Shown piece after piece: positions 54,138-62,880 of a stretch of 64,000 bases of DNA (positions within the stretch are counted from its first letter, which is position 1; the number at the start of each line of letters is the position of its first letter). Position numbers and translations under genes: made by a program. A model generated the notes under the pieces. That model had not been told where the DNA came from, did no database searches, and saw nothing but the letters and a program-made list of their open reading frames with translations. Source of the DNA: ASV31 sp965229765 (GTDB lineage Bacteria; Pseudomonadota; Alphaproteobacteria; Rhodobacterales; Rhodobacteraceae); contig CBDDJT010000001.1 in NCBI GenBank assembly GCA_965229765.1, forward strand, positions 186,001 through 250,000, written 5' to 3'.

Positions 54138-54320
54138 ATGAGCGACGCAACGGACCGCCCCGATCTGCCGCCCGCCGCCCGGCGCGCGCTGGCCGAGGCC
54201 GAGGAACGCCGCAAGGCGGCCAAGGCGCTGGACCTGCCGACGGAACTTGGCGGCCGCGACGGGCCAGAGCCCGTCCGCTATGGAGATTGGGAGAAAAAGG
54301 GCATCGCCGTCGATTTCTGA
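54138..54320 (+). CDS. DUF1674 / SDHAF4-like protein
   Basis: 60 residues. The C-terminal motif GGRDGPEPVRYGDWEKKGIA is the complete signature of DUF1674, the family of succinate dehydrogenase assembly factor 4, which helps flavinylate SdhA. No sdh genes are close. AAGGAGG precedes the ATG. The N-terminus is a charged helix. Confidence 0.9.
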   Translation: MSDATDRPDLPPAARRALAEAEERRKAAKALDLPTELGGRDGPEPVRYGDWEKKGIAVDF

Positions 54321-54339
54321 CCGGCCACGCCCCTGTCGG

Positions 54340-54702
54340 CTATTTCAGGTTCAGATCCGCCGACTGTCCGGTACCGCGATCCGCGATGAACCGCATCGTG
54401 GTGCCGTTTACCTGCACCAGCTGGCAATTCGGACCAAGATCCTGCGACCCGTAATAAAGGTCACGGCAGAAGAATCCGCCGCTCCAGTCCCACGCACCCG
54501 TCACGTCACGGCCAAACGCCTTGCCACGGATCTCTCCGCCCGACGAGACGTCCAGCCGGATGCCAAGCCGCGTCAGCTGACGCCCCTCGACGAGGTTCAC
54601 GAAGCTGTCCTTTTCGGTGATCGTCCGAAAGCCGTCGGCTTCGACCTGGCCGGACAGCAGCACGGCAGATACCGCCGCCACGGCGACACGTTTCATTATC
54701 AT
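54340..54702 (-). CDS. Small secreted protein, uncharacterised
   Basis: About 120 residues. Signal peptide (MKRVAVAAVSAVLLSGQVEA), then a beta-rich domain: FRTITEKDSFVNLVEGRQLT, GIRLDVSSGGEIRGKAFGRDVTGAW, FFCRDLYYGSQDLGPNCQLVQ with two Cys likely forming a disulfide. Similar short proteins next to dapB appear in other Roseobacters and are sometimes mislabelled as dihydrodipicolinate reductase because of that neighbour; nothing in the sequence is enzymatic. ATG 54702 or 54696. Confidence 0.75.
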   Translation of the reverse strand: MIMKRVAVAAVSAVLLSGQVEADGFRTITEKDSFVNLVEGRQLTRLGIRLDVSSGGEIRGKAFGRDVTGAWDWSGGFFCRDLYYGSQDLGPNCQLVQVNGTTMRFIADRGTGQSADLNLK

Positions 54703-54758
54703 TGTCCCAGGTTCCCGTTCTTGTCCCATGCCTGATACGCACGAGACCGGGGACCGGA

Positions 54759-55574
54759 TCACTTCAGGCCAAGTACATCCAGCATGTCGTACTCGCCGGG
54801 CTTGCGGTCGAGCCCCCAAAGCGCCGCGCGCAGCGCCCCGCGCGCGAAAAGCGCCCGGTCCGACGCAAGGTGGCGCAGGACGATCCGCTCTCCGGCGCCG
54901 GCAAAGATCACGTCATGCTCGCCCACGATGTCGCCGCCCCGGATCGCGGAAAACCCGATGTCGCCGCGCTTGCGCACCCCGGTGATCCCGTCGCGGCCCC
55001 GGTCGGACACCTTGTCCAGCGTCGTGCCCCGCCCCTCGGCGGCGGCCTGCCCCAGCATAAGCGCCGTGCCAGACGGCGCATCGACCTTGCGGTTGTGATG
55101 CGCCTCGACCACCTCGATGTCGAACTCCTCGTCCAGCGCCTCGGCCACCATCCGCGTCAGCTTGACCAGAAGGTTGACGCCAAGGCTCATGTTGCCCGCA
55201 CGCACGATCACCGCATGTCGCGCGGCGGCAGCGATCTTCGCCAGGTCGGCCTCGGCGAACCCGGTGGTCCCGATCACATGCACGACCCGCGCCTGCGCGG
55301 CGACGGCGGCGAAGTCGACCGTCGCGGCGGGCGCGGTGAAATCCAGCACCGCATGGGCATGGGCGAAGACCTCCAGCGGGTCGTCGGCCACAGTCACGCC
55401 CAGCGCCGCGCCGCCCATCGCCTCGCCCAGATCGCGCCCGATCCAGTCATGCCCCGGCCGCTCCAGCGCACCGGCCAGCCGCACGCGGCCGCTCTCCAGC
55501 ACGGTGCGGGCCAGCATCTGCCCCATCCGCCCCGACACGCCCGTAATCACGATCCCCGGCTTTTCGTCCATCAT
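54759..55574 (-). CDS. dapB: DapB, 4-hydroxy-tetrahydrodipicolinate reductase
   Basis: 271 residues. NAD(P) motif ITGVSGRMGQML, then DFTAPAATVDFA, GTTGF and the active-site block EAHHNRKVDAPSGTAL. Reduces HTPA in the DAP/lysine pathway. ATG at 55574 with GCGGAGCG. It stands alone; note that the same window also holds lysine degradation genes (30.7-33 kb). Confidence 0.97.
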   Translation of the reverse strand: MMDEKPGIVITGVSGRMGQMLARTVLESGRVRLAGALERPGHDWIGRDLGEAMGGAALGVTVADDPLEVFAHAHAVLDFTAPAATVDFAAVAAQARVVHVIGTTGFAEADLAKIAAAARHAVIVRAGNMSLGVNLLVKLTRMVAEALDEEFDIEVVEAHHNRKVDAPSGTALMLGQAAAEGRGTTLDKVSDRGRDGITGVRKRGDIGFSAIRGGDIVGEHDVIFAGAGERIVLRHLASDRALFARGALRAALWGLDRKPGEYDMLDVLGLK

Positions 55575-55670
55575 TCCCGCTCCGCTCTGGTCCCGCCGGT
55601 CTAGCGGCATCGAGCGGCCCTTGCAAAGCCCCGCTTGCACCGCATCCCGCGCTTGCATAGATCACGCGCC

Positions 55671-56093
55671 ATGGCCAGACACACCCATACGGCGGGGCGC
55701 CCGCCTTCGCAGCGCCAATTGCGCGTCGGCGAACTCATCCGCCGCACGCTGTCGGACGTGCTGAACCGGGGCGAGGTTCATGACCCCGACCTCAACCGCA
55801 TGTCCATCACGGTCAGCGAGGTGCGCACGTCCCCCGACCTGCGCGTCGCCACCGCCTTCGTCCTGCCGCTCGGCGGCGACAACCGCGAAGAGGCGCTGAC
55901 GGCCCTGCGCCGCAACCGCCACGAACTGCGGCGCATGGTCTCCAGGGCCCTGACGCTCAAATTCTCGCCCGAACTGCGCTTCGTCATCGACGAAAGCTTC
56001 GATCGCATGGACGACACCCGGCGCATCCTCGGGCAGGCGGACGTGCGCCGCGACATCGACGCCCCGGACCCCGACGACGGAAACGACGCCTGA
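55671..56093 (+). CDS. rbfA: RbfA, 30S ribosome-binding factor
   Basis: 140 residues. QRQLRVGELIRRTLSDVL, then ITVSEVRTSPDLRVATAFV and FRF-type LKFSPELRFVIDESFDR are family hallmarks; KH-type fold, needed for 16S 5' maturation and cold adaptation. The Asp-rich end (DAPDPDDGNDA) is typical. TGA overlaps the truB ATG (TGATG). Confidence 0.96.
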   Translation: MARHTHTAGRPPSQRQLRVGELIRRTLSDVLNRGEVHDPDLNRMSITVSEVRTSPDLRVATAFVLPLGGDNREEALTALRRNRHELRRMVSRALTLKFSPELRFVIDESFDRMDDTRRILGQADVRRDIDAPDPDDGNDA

Positions 56094-56998
56094 TGGCCCG
56101 CCGGAAGAAGGGCCGCGACGTCTCGGGCTGGATCATCATAGACAAGCCCGCCGGCCCCACCTCCACCGCCGTCGTCAACAAGGTCCGCTGGGCCTTCGAC
56201 GCGAAAAAGGCGGGCCACGCCGGTACGCTCGACCCCGCCGCCACCGGCGTTCTGGCCGTCGCGCTGGGCGAGGCCACGAAGACCGTGCCCTTCGTCACCG
56301 ACGCGATGAAATCCTACCGCTTCACCGTCCGCTTCGGCCAGTCCACCAACACCGACGACGCGGAAGGCGAAGTCACGGCAACCTCCGCCGACCGCCCGAC
56401 GGATGACGCCATCCGCGCCGCCCTGCCCGCCTTCACCGGCGATATCGAACAGGTTCCCCCTGCCTTCTCGGCGGTCAAGATCGACGGCCAGCGCGCCTAT
56501 GCCATGGCCCGCGACGGCGAGGACGTGACGCTTGCCGCCCGCCCGCTCTACGTCGACCGGCTGGACCTGATCGCGCGCCCCGATGCCGACCACGCGATCC
56601 TGGAAATGGACTGCGGCAAGGGCGGCTACGTCCGCGCCATCGCCCGCGATCTGGGCCAGGCGCTGGGCTGCCTCGGCCATGTCACCGAACTCCGCCGCGT
56701 CTGGTCCGGCCCCTTCGACGTCGAGGACGGCGTTACCCTCGAACAGATCGAACGCCTCGCCCGCACCGACGAAATCGACGCGCTGCTGCACCCGCTCGAA
56801 GTCGGCCTCGCCGACCTGCCCGAAGTGCGCTGCACCGCAGAGGGCGCCGCGCGCCTGCGCAACGGCAACCCCGGCATGGTGATCGCCACCGACGCCGAAT
56901 ACGGGGAAGAGGCCTGGGCCAGCCACCAGGGCCGCGCCGTCGCCGTGGGCATCTACCGCAGCGGAGAGCTGCACCCCAGCCGCGTCTTCAACAGCTGA
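56093..56998 (+). CDS. truB: TruB, tRNA pseudouridine-55 synthase
   Basis: 301 residues. Catalytic block KAGHAGTLDPAATGVL (Asp nucleophile), GWIIIDKPAGPTSTAVVNKV at the start, YRFTVRFGQSTNTDDAEG and GTYVRAIARDLG in the form GGYVRAIARDLGQALG. Makes pseudouridine 55 in tRNAs. Co-translated with rbfA; rpsO does not follow here. Confidence 0.97.
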   Translation: MARRKKGRDVSGWIIIDKPAGPTSTAVVNKVRWAFDAKKAGHAGTLDPAATGVLAVALGEATKTVPFVTDAMKSYRFTVRFGQSTNTDDAEGEVTATSADRPTDDAIRAALPAFTGDIEQVPPAFSAVKIDGQRAYAMARDGEDVTLAARPLYVDRLDLIARPDADHAILEMDCGKGGYVRAIARDLGQALGCLGHVTELRRVWSGPFDVEDGVTLEQIERLARTDEIDALLHPLEVGLADLPEVRCTAEGAARLRNGNPGMVIATDAEYGEEAWASHQGRAVAVGIYRSGELHPSRVFNS

Positions 56999-57038
56999 CA
57001 CCTTGCACCCCGGCGGCCCGCACGGCATCACGGGTCCC

Positions 57039-57545
57039 ATGATCTCCCGCACCCACCAGAAGGGCGACGCGCATTCCACCGCCGTCTATTCCGACTGCGA
57101 GCGCTACCGCTATCTCCTGACCCGCACCTGGGACCCCGGGGGGCAGCGGGCGCTTTTCATCATGCTGAACCCCTCGACCGCGACAGAGGTGCAGAACGAC
57201 CCCACGGTCGAACGCTGCGAACGGCGCGCCCGCGCGCTCGGCTTCGGCGCCTTCCGCGTGACCAACATCTTCGCATGGCGCGACACCGATCCGCGCGCGA
57301 TGCGCGCCGCCGCCGATCCCGTGGGCCCCGACAACGACGCGGCCATCGCCGAAAGCTGCCCATGGGCCCACCGCATCATCTGCGCCTGGGGGGCGCATGG
57401 CGCCCATCTCGACCGGGGCGCGAAAGTGGAACGGCTCCTGCGTGCCACCGGCCTGCCGCTCTGGCACCTCGGGCTGACAAGGGCCGGCCACCCGAAACAC
57501 CCGCTCTACATCGGCTACGACCGCCAGCCCGAACCCTGGCCCTGA
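57039..57545 (+). CDS. DUF1643 family protein
   Basis: 168 residues. FIMLNPSTATEVQNDPTVERC, RVTNIFAWRDTDPRAMRAA and GLTRAGHPKHPLYIGYD are the DUF1643 markers. Members are small, cytoplasmic and of unknown activity, often near nucleotide or phage genes; none here. TTG at 57003 would add 12 residues. Ends 128 bases before the convergent RTX gene, with repeat copy 6 between. Confidence 0.88.
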   Translation: MISRTHQKGDAHSTAVYSDCERYRYLLTRTWDPGGQRALFIMLNPSTATEVQNDPTVERCERRARALGFGAFRVTNIFAWRDTDPRAMRAAADPVGPDNDAAIAESCPWAHRIICAWGAHGAHLDRGAKVERLLRATGLPLWHLGLTRAGHPKHPLYIGYDRQPEPWP

Positions 57546-57578
57546 CCCTCGCAAAGCGGGACGCGCCACAGCGCCTGT

Positions 57579-57626
57579 CTTCTTCTGTTGAAAAATACTC
57601 CCGCCGGAGGCACGCGCCGCAGGCGC
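57579..57626 (-). repeat. Dispersed 3'-end element, copy 6
   Basis: Minus strand: GCGCC/GGCGC stem (57614-57626), CCTCCGGCGGGAGTATTTTT, then CAACAGAAGAAG. Sense orientation, 47 bases downstream of the RTX1 gene, in the gap between convergent genes. Confidence 0.87.
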
Positions 57627-57672
57627 ATTCGACCCGGCCCCGAACGCCCGCCGCCGGCAAGGGCCATGCGCG

Positions 57673-59334
57673 CTAGGGAAACTGGTCGGCCCGCACCTCG
57701 ACGAAAACATCGCCCGTCGTCGCGTCCGGTACGCCCTGCAACACCGCCACCAGCGCGCCGTCGACCGTCACCAGCCCGTCGGCCCCGTCCCCGGACGGCC
57801 CGATCTCCAGCACGGGGGGATCGGCATAGCCCGCCGCGGGGTTCAGCGTGATGCGCAGAACATCCGCCCCGCGCTCGAAATCGCCGATCTCGGCCGCGCC
57901 GCCCCCGTCGTGATACAGCACGAAGGTATCTGCGCCCGTCCCGCCGCTGGCGCTGTCCCCGTCGCCCAGGATCAGCGTGTCGTCGCCCGCTCCGCCCGAC
58001 AGCGTGTCGGCGCTGCCGTCCACATGCCAGCCAAAGGCATCGCCCGCACCGGCGACGCGCGCGGCCTCGGCGCCGAAATGGTCGATCACGTCGTTCCCGT
58101 CGCCACCCGAAAGCACATCGGCGCCGTGCCCGCCGCGGATCAGGTCGTCGCCCGCACCGCCGTCGATCACGTCGTCGTCGGGCCCGGTCTGCTGCGTGCC
58201 ATGCTCGCCGCCTTCAAGGATATCGTCGCCCGAGCCGCCGCGAATGGTGTCATTTCCGGTCCCGCCGTCGAGGTAGACGCGTGCCGCGGCCTCGGCGGCC
58301 AGCGCATCGTCGCCCGCCCCGCCGAACCCCGCGCCCGCGCCCGCGCCCAGCGTCACCGCATCTGCCCCGGCCCCGCCAAAGACCCATGCGGGCGCGTCGC
58401 CGCCGGTGATCGTGTCGTTGCCCGCGCCAGCATCGATCACCGGTGCCGGGGCGCCGCCGATCACCGGGGTCCCATCGATCAGCGAGACTGCCCCCGCGCC
58501 CGCCGCATCGCCGCCCAGCGTGATCGTGTCGTCGCCCTGGGTCAGCGTTGAGACCGGGCCGGCGCCGGACGCGGCGGCGTCGATGCCGCCCGGCGCCGCG
58601 CCATCCCGCGCCAGCAGCTCGGCCAGCCGCGCGGCATCCGCCGGGTCGGGGTCTGCGGGCGGGCCCTCCGGCGCGTCCGGATCCACCGGGTCAAGCCCCG
58701 GATCGTCCCCGCCGCCGCCGGGCGTTCCCGGATCGGCGGGGTCGGCGGGATCGGTGCCATTTTCCGCGCCGCCGCCCGGTGCACCGGGATCGTCCGGGTC
58801 CGACGGGTCGATCCCGCCCGCCGCCTGCGGCGCGTCGGGGTCTGCCGGGGCCAGCCCCGCATCGCCGCCCGTCACGTCGGTCAGCGGCACGCTGCCCGCC
58901 GCGCCGTCCGACAGCACGATGTCCTCTGCCGGCAAGACCTCCAGCCCGGCAAAGGAAAGCGACAGCCCCGCGCCCGCCGCGCCCTCCTCGGTCAGGGTCA
59001 GCGCCACGCCCTCGTCGCCCGGCTGCACCGCCACATCCACCGTGCCCTGCATCCCGCTGACATCGACGGCAACCCGGTCGACACCCGGCTGAAACCCCTC
59101 GATCGTCACCGCGCCATCCGACGCGCCATATCGAAACAGCATCCCGTCGCCCCGCGGGCGCAGCGCCTCCTCTTCCTCCGGCAGGTCGTCCAAGAGGTCG
59201 CCCGTCCCCTCGGGCCGAAGCCCGCTGTCGGACGCATCGTCACCGGGCGCGTCGTCGTCCTCTCCGTCTCCCAGACGGTCGAAATCCATCATCGCAAGGG
59301 GCAGAACGCCCAGAAGCAGCAGCGCGGCGAGCAT
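57673..59334 (-). CDS. Membrane-anchored RTX-type calcium-binding protein 1
   Basis: 553 residues. An N-terminal membrane helix (LAALLLLGVLPLAMM), an acidic stretch (GDGEDDDAPGDDASDSG), a beta-rich part, an Asp-Pro rich linker (about 165-230; DPSDPDD, DPADPADPG), then irregular RTX nonapeptides (GGAGDDLIRGGHGADVLSG and others) and a C-terminal segment VDGALVAVLQG that reappears in RTX2 and RTX3. No classical type I export signal is obvious beyond the RTX region. The repeats should fold in calcium, outside the cytoplasm. CCGGAG precedes the ATG. Confidence 0.82.
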   Translation of the reverse strand: MLAALLLLGVLPLAMMDFDRLGDGEDDDAPGDDASDSGLRPEGTGDLLDDLPEEEEALRPRGDGMLFRYGASDGAVTIEGFQPGVDRVAVDVSGMQGTVDVAVQPGDEGVALTLTEEGAAGAGLSLSFAGLEVLPAEDIVLSDGAAGSVPLTDVTGGDAGLAPADPDAPQAAGGIDPSDPDDPGAPGGGAENGTDPADPADPGTPGGGGDDPGLDPVDPDAPEGPPADPDPADAARLAELLARDGAAPGGIDAAASGAGPVSTLTQGDDTITLGGDAAGAGAVSLIDGTPVIGGAPAPVIDAGAGNDTITGGDAPAWVFGGAGADAVTLGAGAGAGFGGAGDDALAAEAAARVYLDGGTGNDTIRGGSGDDILEGGEHGTQQTGPDDDVIDGGAGDDLIRGGHGADVLSGGDGNDVIDHFGAEAARVAGAGDAFGWHVDGSADTLSGGAGDDTLILGDGDSASGGTGADTFVLYHDGGGAAEIGDFERGADVLRITLNPAAGYADPPVLEIGPSGDGADGLVTVDGALVAVLQGVPDATTGDVFVEVRADQFP

Positions 59335-59460
59335 CTCAAGTCTCCGGTAACGGCGGATGACGATAGCATCGATTGGCAGCGCGCCCGCGCAAAGAATATA
59401 ATGGATTCAAGGTAAATCCCGCCGATTCCGGCCGCGCCGCGCCAGCACAGGACACCGCCC

Positions 59461-60357
59461 ATGACCGCCACGTTTCCCGGCTTCACGCAAACGCGCATCA
59501 CCGTCGACGGGGTCGGCCTGTCAGTACACCGGGGCGGCGCGGGGCGTCCGCTGGTGCTCCTGCACGGCTATCCCCAGAACCACCGCTGCTGGACCCGCGT
59601 GGCCCCCGCGCTGGCGGACCATTTCGACGTCATCGTGCCCGACCTGCGCGGCTATGGCGACAGCGACGCGCCCGCCGACAACGATGCCCACACCACCTAT
59701 TCCAAGCGCCGCATGGCCGCCGATATCGCGGGCCTGCTCGACGCGCTGGACATCCCCCGCACCGATATCCTCGGCCACGACCGGGGCGCGCGGGTGGCCT
59801 ACCGCTTCGCGCTCGACCACCCCGGCCGCCTGCGCCGACTGGGGATCATGGAAATCGTGCCCACCGCCGACTGGTGGGACGCCTGGACCGCCGAGATCGC
59901 GCTGGCGGCCTATCACTGGACGTTCCTCGCCCAGCCCGCGCCGCTTCCCGAACGCATGATCGGCGCCGATCCCGCCGCCTATATCGACTGGACGCTGGCA
60001 AGCTGGACGCTCGGGAAATCGCTCGACGATTTCCCGCAGGCCTCCCTAGAAAGCTACCGGGCCCAGGCCGCCGACCCGGCCCGCCTGCACGCCATGTGCG
60101 CCGACTACCGCGCGGGCGCCACCACAGACCGCGCCACCGACACCGAAGACCGCAAGGCAGGCCGGCGCATCGCCGCGCCGCTCCATTTCCTGCACGGCAA
60201 CTCCGGCTTTCCCGCCAAGACGGGCGATCCGGCGGCCCTCTGGCGGCGCTGGGCCGAAACCGTCACCGCCAGCAGCTGCGACAGCGGCCATTTCGTGATG
60301 GAGGAAAACCCGCGCGCCGTTCTGGACGCCTACATCCCCTTCTTCTCGGCCCCCTGA
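59461..60357 (+). CDS. Fluoroacetate/haloacetate dehalogenase-like alpha/beta hydrolase
   Basis: 298 residues. The nucleophile elbow is LGHDRGARVAYRFALDHP: Asp107 in place of Ser, with Arg108 and Arg111 in the positions that bind the carboxylate in haloacetate dehalogenases, plus the His-Trp pair (AYHWTFLAQP, His152-Trp153) that holds the halide, and the base His277 (SGHFVMEENP). The acid expected after the beta-strand is Glu131 (MEIVPT) where fluoroacetate dehalogenases have Asp. It is probably an active C-halogen hydrolase. Divergent from RTX1; its end almost touches the kinase-like gene. Confidence 0.85.
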   Translation: MTATFPGFTQTRITVDGVGLSVHRGGAGRPLVLLHGYPQNHRCWTRVAPALADHFDVIVPDLRGYGDSDAPADNDAHTTYSKRRMAADIAGLLDALDIPRTDILGHDRGARVAYRFALDHPGRLRRLGIMEIVPTADWWDAWTAEIALAAYHWTFLAQPAPLPERMIGADPAAYIDWTLASWTLGKSLDDFPQASLESYRAQAADPARLHAMCADYRAGATTDRATDTEDRKAGRRIAAPLHFLHGNSGFPAKTGDPAALWRRWAETVTASSCDSGHFVMEENPRAVLDAYIPFFSAP

Positions 60358-60361
60358 CCCG

Positions 60362-60865
60362 TCAGGCGCCGTGCCGCTCGATCACGAACCCTTCTTCGGG
60401 CACGGGCGGCTCGAAATGCGCCGTGAACCGGTGGAACTGCGCCTCGCTCACGGCAAAGGGATGCGCCCCGGATGCGTTGCGGGCGCGCAGCCGCGCAAGG
60501 CAGACCTCGTCCGGCACATCCACCAGGTGCAGCCGGTGCGCCGCGCCCGACCCGGTCAGGATGCCGCGCATCCATGCCCGCGCCCCGGCGGTATTGGCCG
60601 GGAAATCCAGCACCACCGAAACCCCCGCACTCAAAAGGTCGGCCACATGCGGCCCCATGACCCCCCGCAAACGCTCCGCGCAGCGGACATAGTCCGCCCC
60701 CGTTGCCATCTGGTCGGCATAAAGCCCCGCCAGCCATGCGTCTTCGGATAGCGTGACAGTGCCCGGCGCAGCGCCCAGCCGCGCGGCAAGCGTGGATTTT
60801 CCGGCGGCGATCTTGCCGCACAGCAAGTGAAGTGTCGCGGCCCGCGACGTATTTCTGTCAGACAT
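60362..60865 (-). CDS. AAA/P-loop small kinase-like ATPase
   Basis: 167 residues. Walker A near the start: LLCGKIAAGKSTLAARL (Gly-Lys-Ser-Thr), then TLSEDAWLAGLY and VVLDFPANTAGARAWMRG, a layout like gluconate kinase or other small-molecule kinases and chloramphenicol phosphotransferase-like proteins. No conserved partner. Four bases from the convergent dehalogenase-like gene. The ATG at 60865 has no clear ribosome site (AAGCTTTC). Confidence 0.72.
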   Translation of the reverse strand: MSDRNTSRAATLHLLCGKIAAGKSTLAARLGAAPGTVTLSEDAWLAGLYADQMATGADYVRCAERLRGVMGPHVADLLSAGVSVVLDFPANTAGARAWMRGILTGSGAAHRLHLVDVPDEVCLARLRARNASGAHPFAVSEAQFHRFTAHFEPPVPEEGFVIERHGA

Positions 60866-61018
60866 GAAAGCTTTCCTTGTCCCGCGCCATCCGGCGCCCT
60901 TAACGATCAGACGAAATGCACCCGGCCCGGCGTGTCAGGCCGGGACGGTAATTCGCCGGACGCACAGGGCGTGGCGTGTCTGAACAAGGATCTTCATGGG
61001 GCCGCCGCCTCGCACGGA

Positions 61019-61048
61019 CCGGCGCCAAAGTCCACCCTTCGGCGCCGG
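61019..61048 (-). terminator. Stem-loop after the RTX2 gene
   Basis: CCGGCGCC (61019-61026) and GGCGCCGG (61041-61048) pair perfectly, extended inward by AAG/CTT across one mismatch. Nine bases after the RTX2 stop in the direction of transcription. No U-run. Confidence 0.5.
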
Positions 61049-61056
61049 CCCCGCGA

Positions 61057-62880
61057 TCACACGGCCGAGGCCGGAACCAGCGCGATATCGCCCGCCGCGA
61101 CAACGGCGCCCGACACCTTGGCCACCAGCGCACCGTCGACGCGGATCTCCGTGTCGGTGCCGCCGCTGCCATCCGGCACCGGGGCCGTCGTCACCGTGGG
61201 CGTGCCCGCCACGCTGTCGTCATAGGCCACCACGATCTGGTCGTTCGAAGCACTGTAGTCGGCGATCGTGGCAAAGGCTGTCGGGGCGATGTAGCTGCCC
61301 ACCACGAAGGTATCCGACCCGCCTTCGCCGAACCCGGTGTCGTTGTTGCCAAGGATCAGGGTATCGTCGCCAACGCCCGCGCGGAACGTGTCGGCGGCGG
61401 TGTCGGCCTCGGTGAAGGACAGGAACTCGGCCGCGGTGCCCCAGGCCAGCCGGTCGTTGTCGGCCCCGCCTTCAAGCGTATCGCTGCCCGGGCCGCCGAT
61501 CACCGCATCGTCGCCGTTGCCGCCGCGCAGCTCGTCGTCGCCGCTGCCGCCCTGCAAGCTGTCATTGCCGTTGCGGCCTTGCAGGATGTCGTCGCCCGAT
61601 CCGCCGTCCAGCACGTCATCCAGTTCGCCGCCATCCAGCGTGTCGTTGCCGGCATCGCCCAGCAGCGTGTCAAAGCCCGGGCCGCCCTTCAGGCTGTCGT
61701 CACCGCCGCCGCCCGACATCGTGTCGTCGTTCTCGTTGCCGTCCATGACGTCGTTGCCTTCGCCGCCCTGCATCTGGTCGTCGCCGGCGCCGCCCAGCAT
61801 GGTGTCGGCCCCGCCGCCGCCTGACATCTGGTCGGCGTCCTTGCCGCCATCCATCGTGTCGGCACCGTCGCCGCCCTCCATCACATCGTTGCCAAGGCCG
61901 CCCTCCATCACGTCGCTGCCGGTGCCGCCGTCCATCCGGTCGACCCCGTCGCCGCCGCTCAGCACGTCGTCACCCGGTCCGCCGAACAGCCGGTCGTTCC
62001 CGGCCTCGCCCGACACCGTGTCATTGCCCGCGTTGCCGTCGATCAGGTCATTGCCCCGGCCACCCAGCAGGGTGTCGTTGCCCTCGTTGCCCTCGATGTC
62101 GTCGTTGCCGTTGTCGCCAAGGACGGTGTCGTTGCCCTCCAGACCGCGGATCACGTCGTTGCCGGCGTTGCCGGTAATCTCGTCATCGCCCTCGTTGCCG
62201 TCGATGCTGTCGTTGCCCAGCCCGCCGTCGATCAGGTCGGCGTCGATGCCGCCAAGGATACGGTCGTCGTCGCGTCCGCCGTCGATCACGTCAGAGCCCG
62301 GCCCCCCCAGCAGGCGGTCGTTGCCGACACCGCCGTCCAGCACGTCGTCGCCGTCGTTGCCATCCAGCGTGTCGTCGCCCTCGCCGCCCAGCAGAACATC
62401 GTCGCCGGTGCCGCCCGCGATGTCGTCGTCGTTTTCTTCGCCGTCCAGCAGGTCGTCGCCGGCGTCGCCGCGCATGATGTCGTTGCCGGCCCCGCCCAGC
62501 AGCGTATCGCTGCCGTCGCCGCCCGACATCTCGTCGCCGCGCTCGCCGCCGTCCAGGATGTCGTCGCCCGCGCCGCCGAACAGCAGGTCCGGGCCCTCGT
62601 CGCCGAACAGGCTGTCGTTGCCGCCGTCGCCCGACAGCCTGTCGCCCGCGCCCAGCCCCTGCACGATATCATCGCCTGCAAGCGCAGAAATCATGTCTTC
62701 GCCCGCGGTGCCGGTCAGCAGGTCGTCGCCCTCGGTCGCCCGGGCAGAGGCCATCGCGTCGTCCCCGGCACCATTGCCGCCGCCGCCGCCATCGCCCTCT
62801 CCATCGTCCCCGTCGAACAGGCCATCCACAAGAAAGCCCAGCCCGACCAGCAACACCAGCCCTGTCAAACCCCAGATCAT
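61057..62880 (-). CDS. Membrane-anchored RTX-type calcium-binding protein 2
   Basis: 607 residues. N-terminal membrane helix (MIWGLTGLVLLVGLGFLVDG), acidic Gly-rich spacer (DGDDGEGDGGGGG), then, by eye, 48 uninterrupted nonapeptides of the form xGxDxLxGG (residues 50-481), then a closing domain ending EIRVDGALVAKVSGAVVAAG and DIALVPASAV. An array this long and unbroken is unusual; most RTX proteins have gaps. It should form a long calcium-stiffened beta-roll at the cell surface. Strong TGGGGG ribosome site. Confidence 0.88.
   Translation of the reverse strand: MIWGLTGLVLLVGLGFLVDGLFDGDDGEGDGGGGGNGAGDDAMASARATEGDDLLTGTAGEDMISALAGDDIVQGLGAGDRLSGDGGNDSLFGDEGPDLLFGGAGDDILDGGERGDEMSGGDGSDTLLGGAGNDIMRGDAGDDLLDGEENDDDIAGGTGDDVLLGGEGDDTLDGNDGDDVLDGGVGNDRLLGGPGSDVIDGGRDDDRILGGIDADLIDGGLGNDSIDGNEGDDEITGNAGNDVIRGLEGNDTVLGDNGNDDIEGNEGNDTLLGGRGNDLIDGNAGNDTVSGEAGNDRLFGGPGDDVLSGGDGVDRMDGGTGSDVMEGGLGNDVMEGGDGADTMDGGKDADQMSGGGGADTMLGGAGDDQMQGGEGNDVMDGNENDDTMSGGGGDDSLKGGPGFDTLLGDAGNDTLDGGELDDVLDGGSGDDILQGRNGNDSLQGGSGDDELRGGNGDDAVIGGPGSDTLEGGADNDRLAWGTAAEFLSFTEADTAADTFRAGVGDDTLILGNNDTGFGEGGSDTFVVGSYIAPTAFATIADYSASNDQIVVAYDDSVAGTPTVTTAPVPDGSGGTDTEIRVDGALVAKVSGAVVAAGDIALVPASAV
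61438..62733 (-). repeat. 48 tandem 27-bp coding repeats (RTX array)
   Basis: Each 27-base unit codes one nine-residue calcium-binding turn. Units vary at most positions except the GG-GGC/Asp codons, so the array is old rather than freshly amplified, though short stretches are nearly identical and prone to slippage. Counted by reading; the exact number could be off by one. Confidence 0.85.

Noticed and set aside
54339..54819. Dihydrodipicolinate reductase function for the small secreted protein
   Set aside because: It has a signal peptide, lacks a Rossmann motif, and the true dapB is the adjacent gene.
60900..60916. TTAACG near the kinase-like gene as a second CtrA box
   Set aside because: The second TTAA half-site at the required spacing is absent.
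61438..62733. Regular 27-bp DNA repeats that might suggest a CRISPR array
   Set aside because: No unique spacers alternate with conserved repeats, and the repeats are in frame in a clear protein.
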